The notes under the pieces were generated by a model. The model saw only the letters and a list, made by a program, of their open reading frames with translations. It searched no databases and was not told the DNA's origin. Below are positions 15,576 through 15,679 of a stretch of 15,679 bases of DNA, piece after piece. Source of the stretch: Bacillota bacterium (GTDB lineage Bacteria; Bacillota; Clostridia; Christensenellales; SZUA-584); the NCBI GenBank assembly GCA_023416745.1, contig JAEZHF010000056.1, positions 1 through 15,679 of the forward strand. Direction: 5' to 3'. How positions within the stretch are numbered: the first letter of the stretch is position 1; each line of letters opens with the position of its first letter. Made by a program: the position numbers and the translations under genes.

Positions 15576-15679
15576 CTTTCACTGAACCCATAAGATCAAG
15601 CCAGTGAAGATTTAACCTTATCCGGGAAGAAAACAGAGAGCTGAAGAAGAATCTGTCCCCAGTTTTGCACCCGGCCTGT

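Overview
The window looks like the chromosome of a member of the Bacillota, probably an anaerobic Clostridia-type bacterium. The reasons are AGGAGG-type ribosome binding sites, several TTG start codons, dense c-di-GMP signalling genes and single-membrane topologies. The assignment is by style only; no rRNA, tRNA or marker gene is present. The window has two arms that meet at about 3.4 kb, then a divergent gene and a short non-coding right edge.

Left arm (1-3344, + strand): four tandem genes of 262-270 codons. Each start codon overlaps the previous stop as ATGA, so they are translationally coupled. They are paralogs of one membrane family that I do not recognise. Each has a short cytoplasmic N-terminus starting M-x-x-RPT(Y/F), three membrane segments, and a beta-rich outer domain ending in the signature LTLTCGDL-x-REWVF. 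The coding ends are nearly identical in DNA while the middles have diverged strongly. This is the best candidate for an undescribed system here.

Middle arm (3453-14234, - strand; transcription order D, C, B, A): four consecutive multi-domain c-di-GMP enzymes, each with a membrane input region, a GGDEF domain and an EAL domain. A (3453-5837), C (9270-11678) and D (11859-14234) are paralogs. They share a multi-TM sensor, a coiled-coil linker, TTG starts, no RxxD inhibitory site and a KIA instead of KID motif in the EAL domain. B (6043-9144) is a different architecture (7TM kinase-type sensor, further TM bundle, GAF, GGDEF with RxxD, EAL), is visibly more AT-rich, and lies between A and C. Gaps of 125-205 bp suggest separate expression. 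A rho-independent terminator for this strand lies at 3413-3437, between the two convergent arms.

Right arm (14494-15411, + strand): a CorA-type divalent cation transporter, divergent from D across a region holding a perfect 10-bp inverted repeat. After it come an orphan open frame without a start and a possible insertion-sequence end (both weak), running to the window edge.

Nothing in the sequence proves that the left-arm proteins and the c-di-GMP enzymes work together. Their adjacency is convergent, so a functional link is only a hypothesis.
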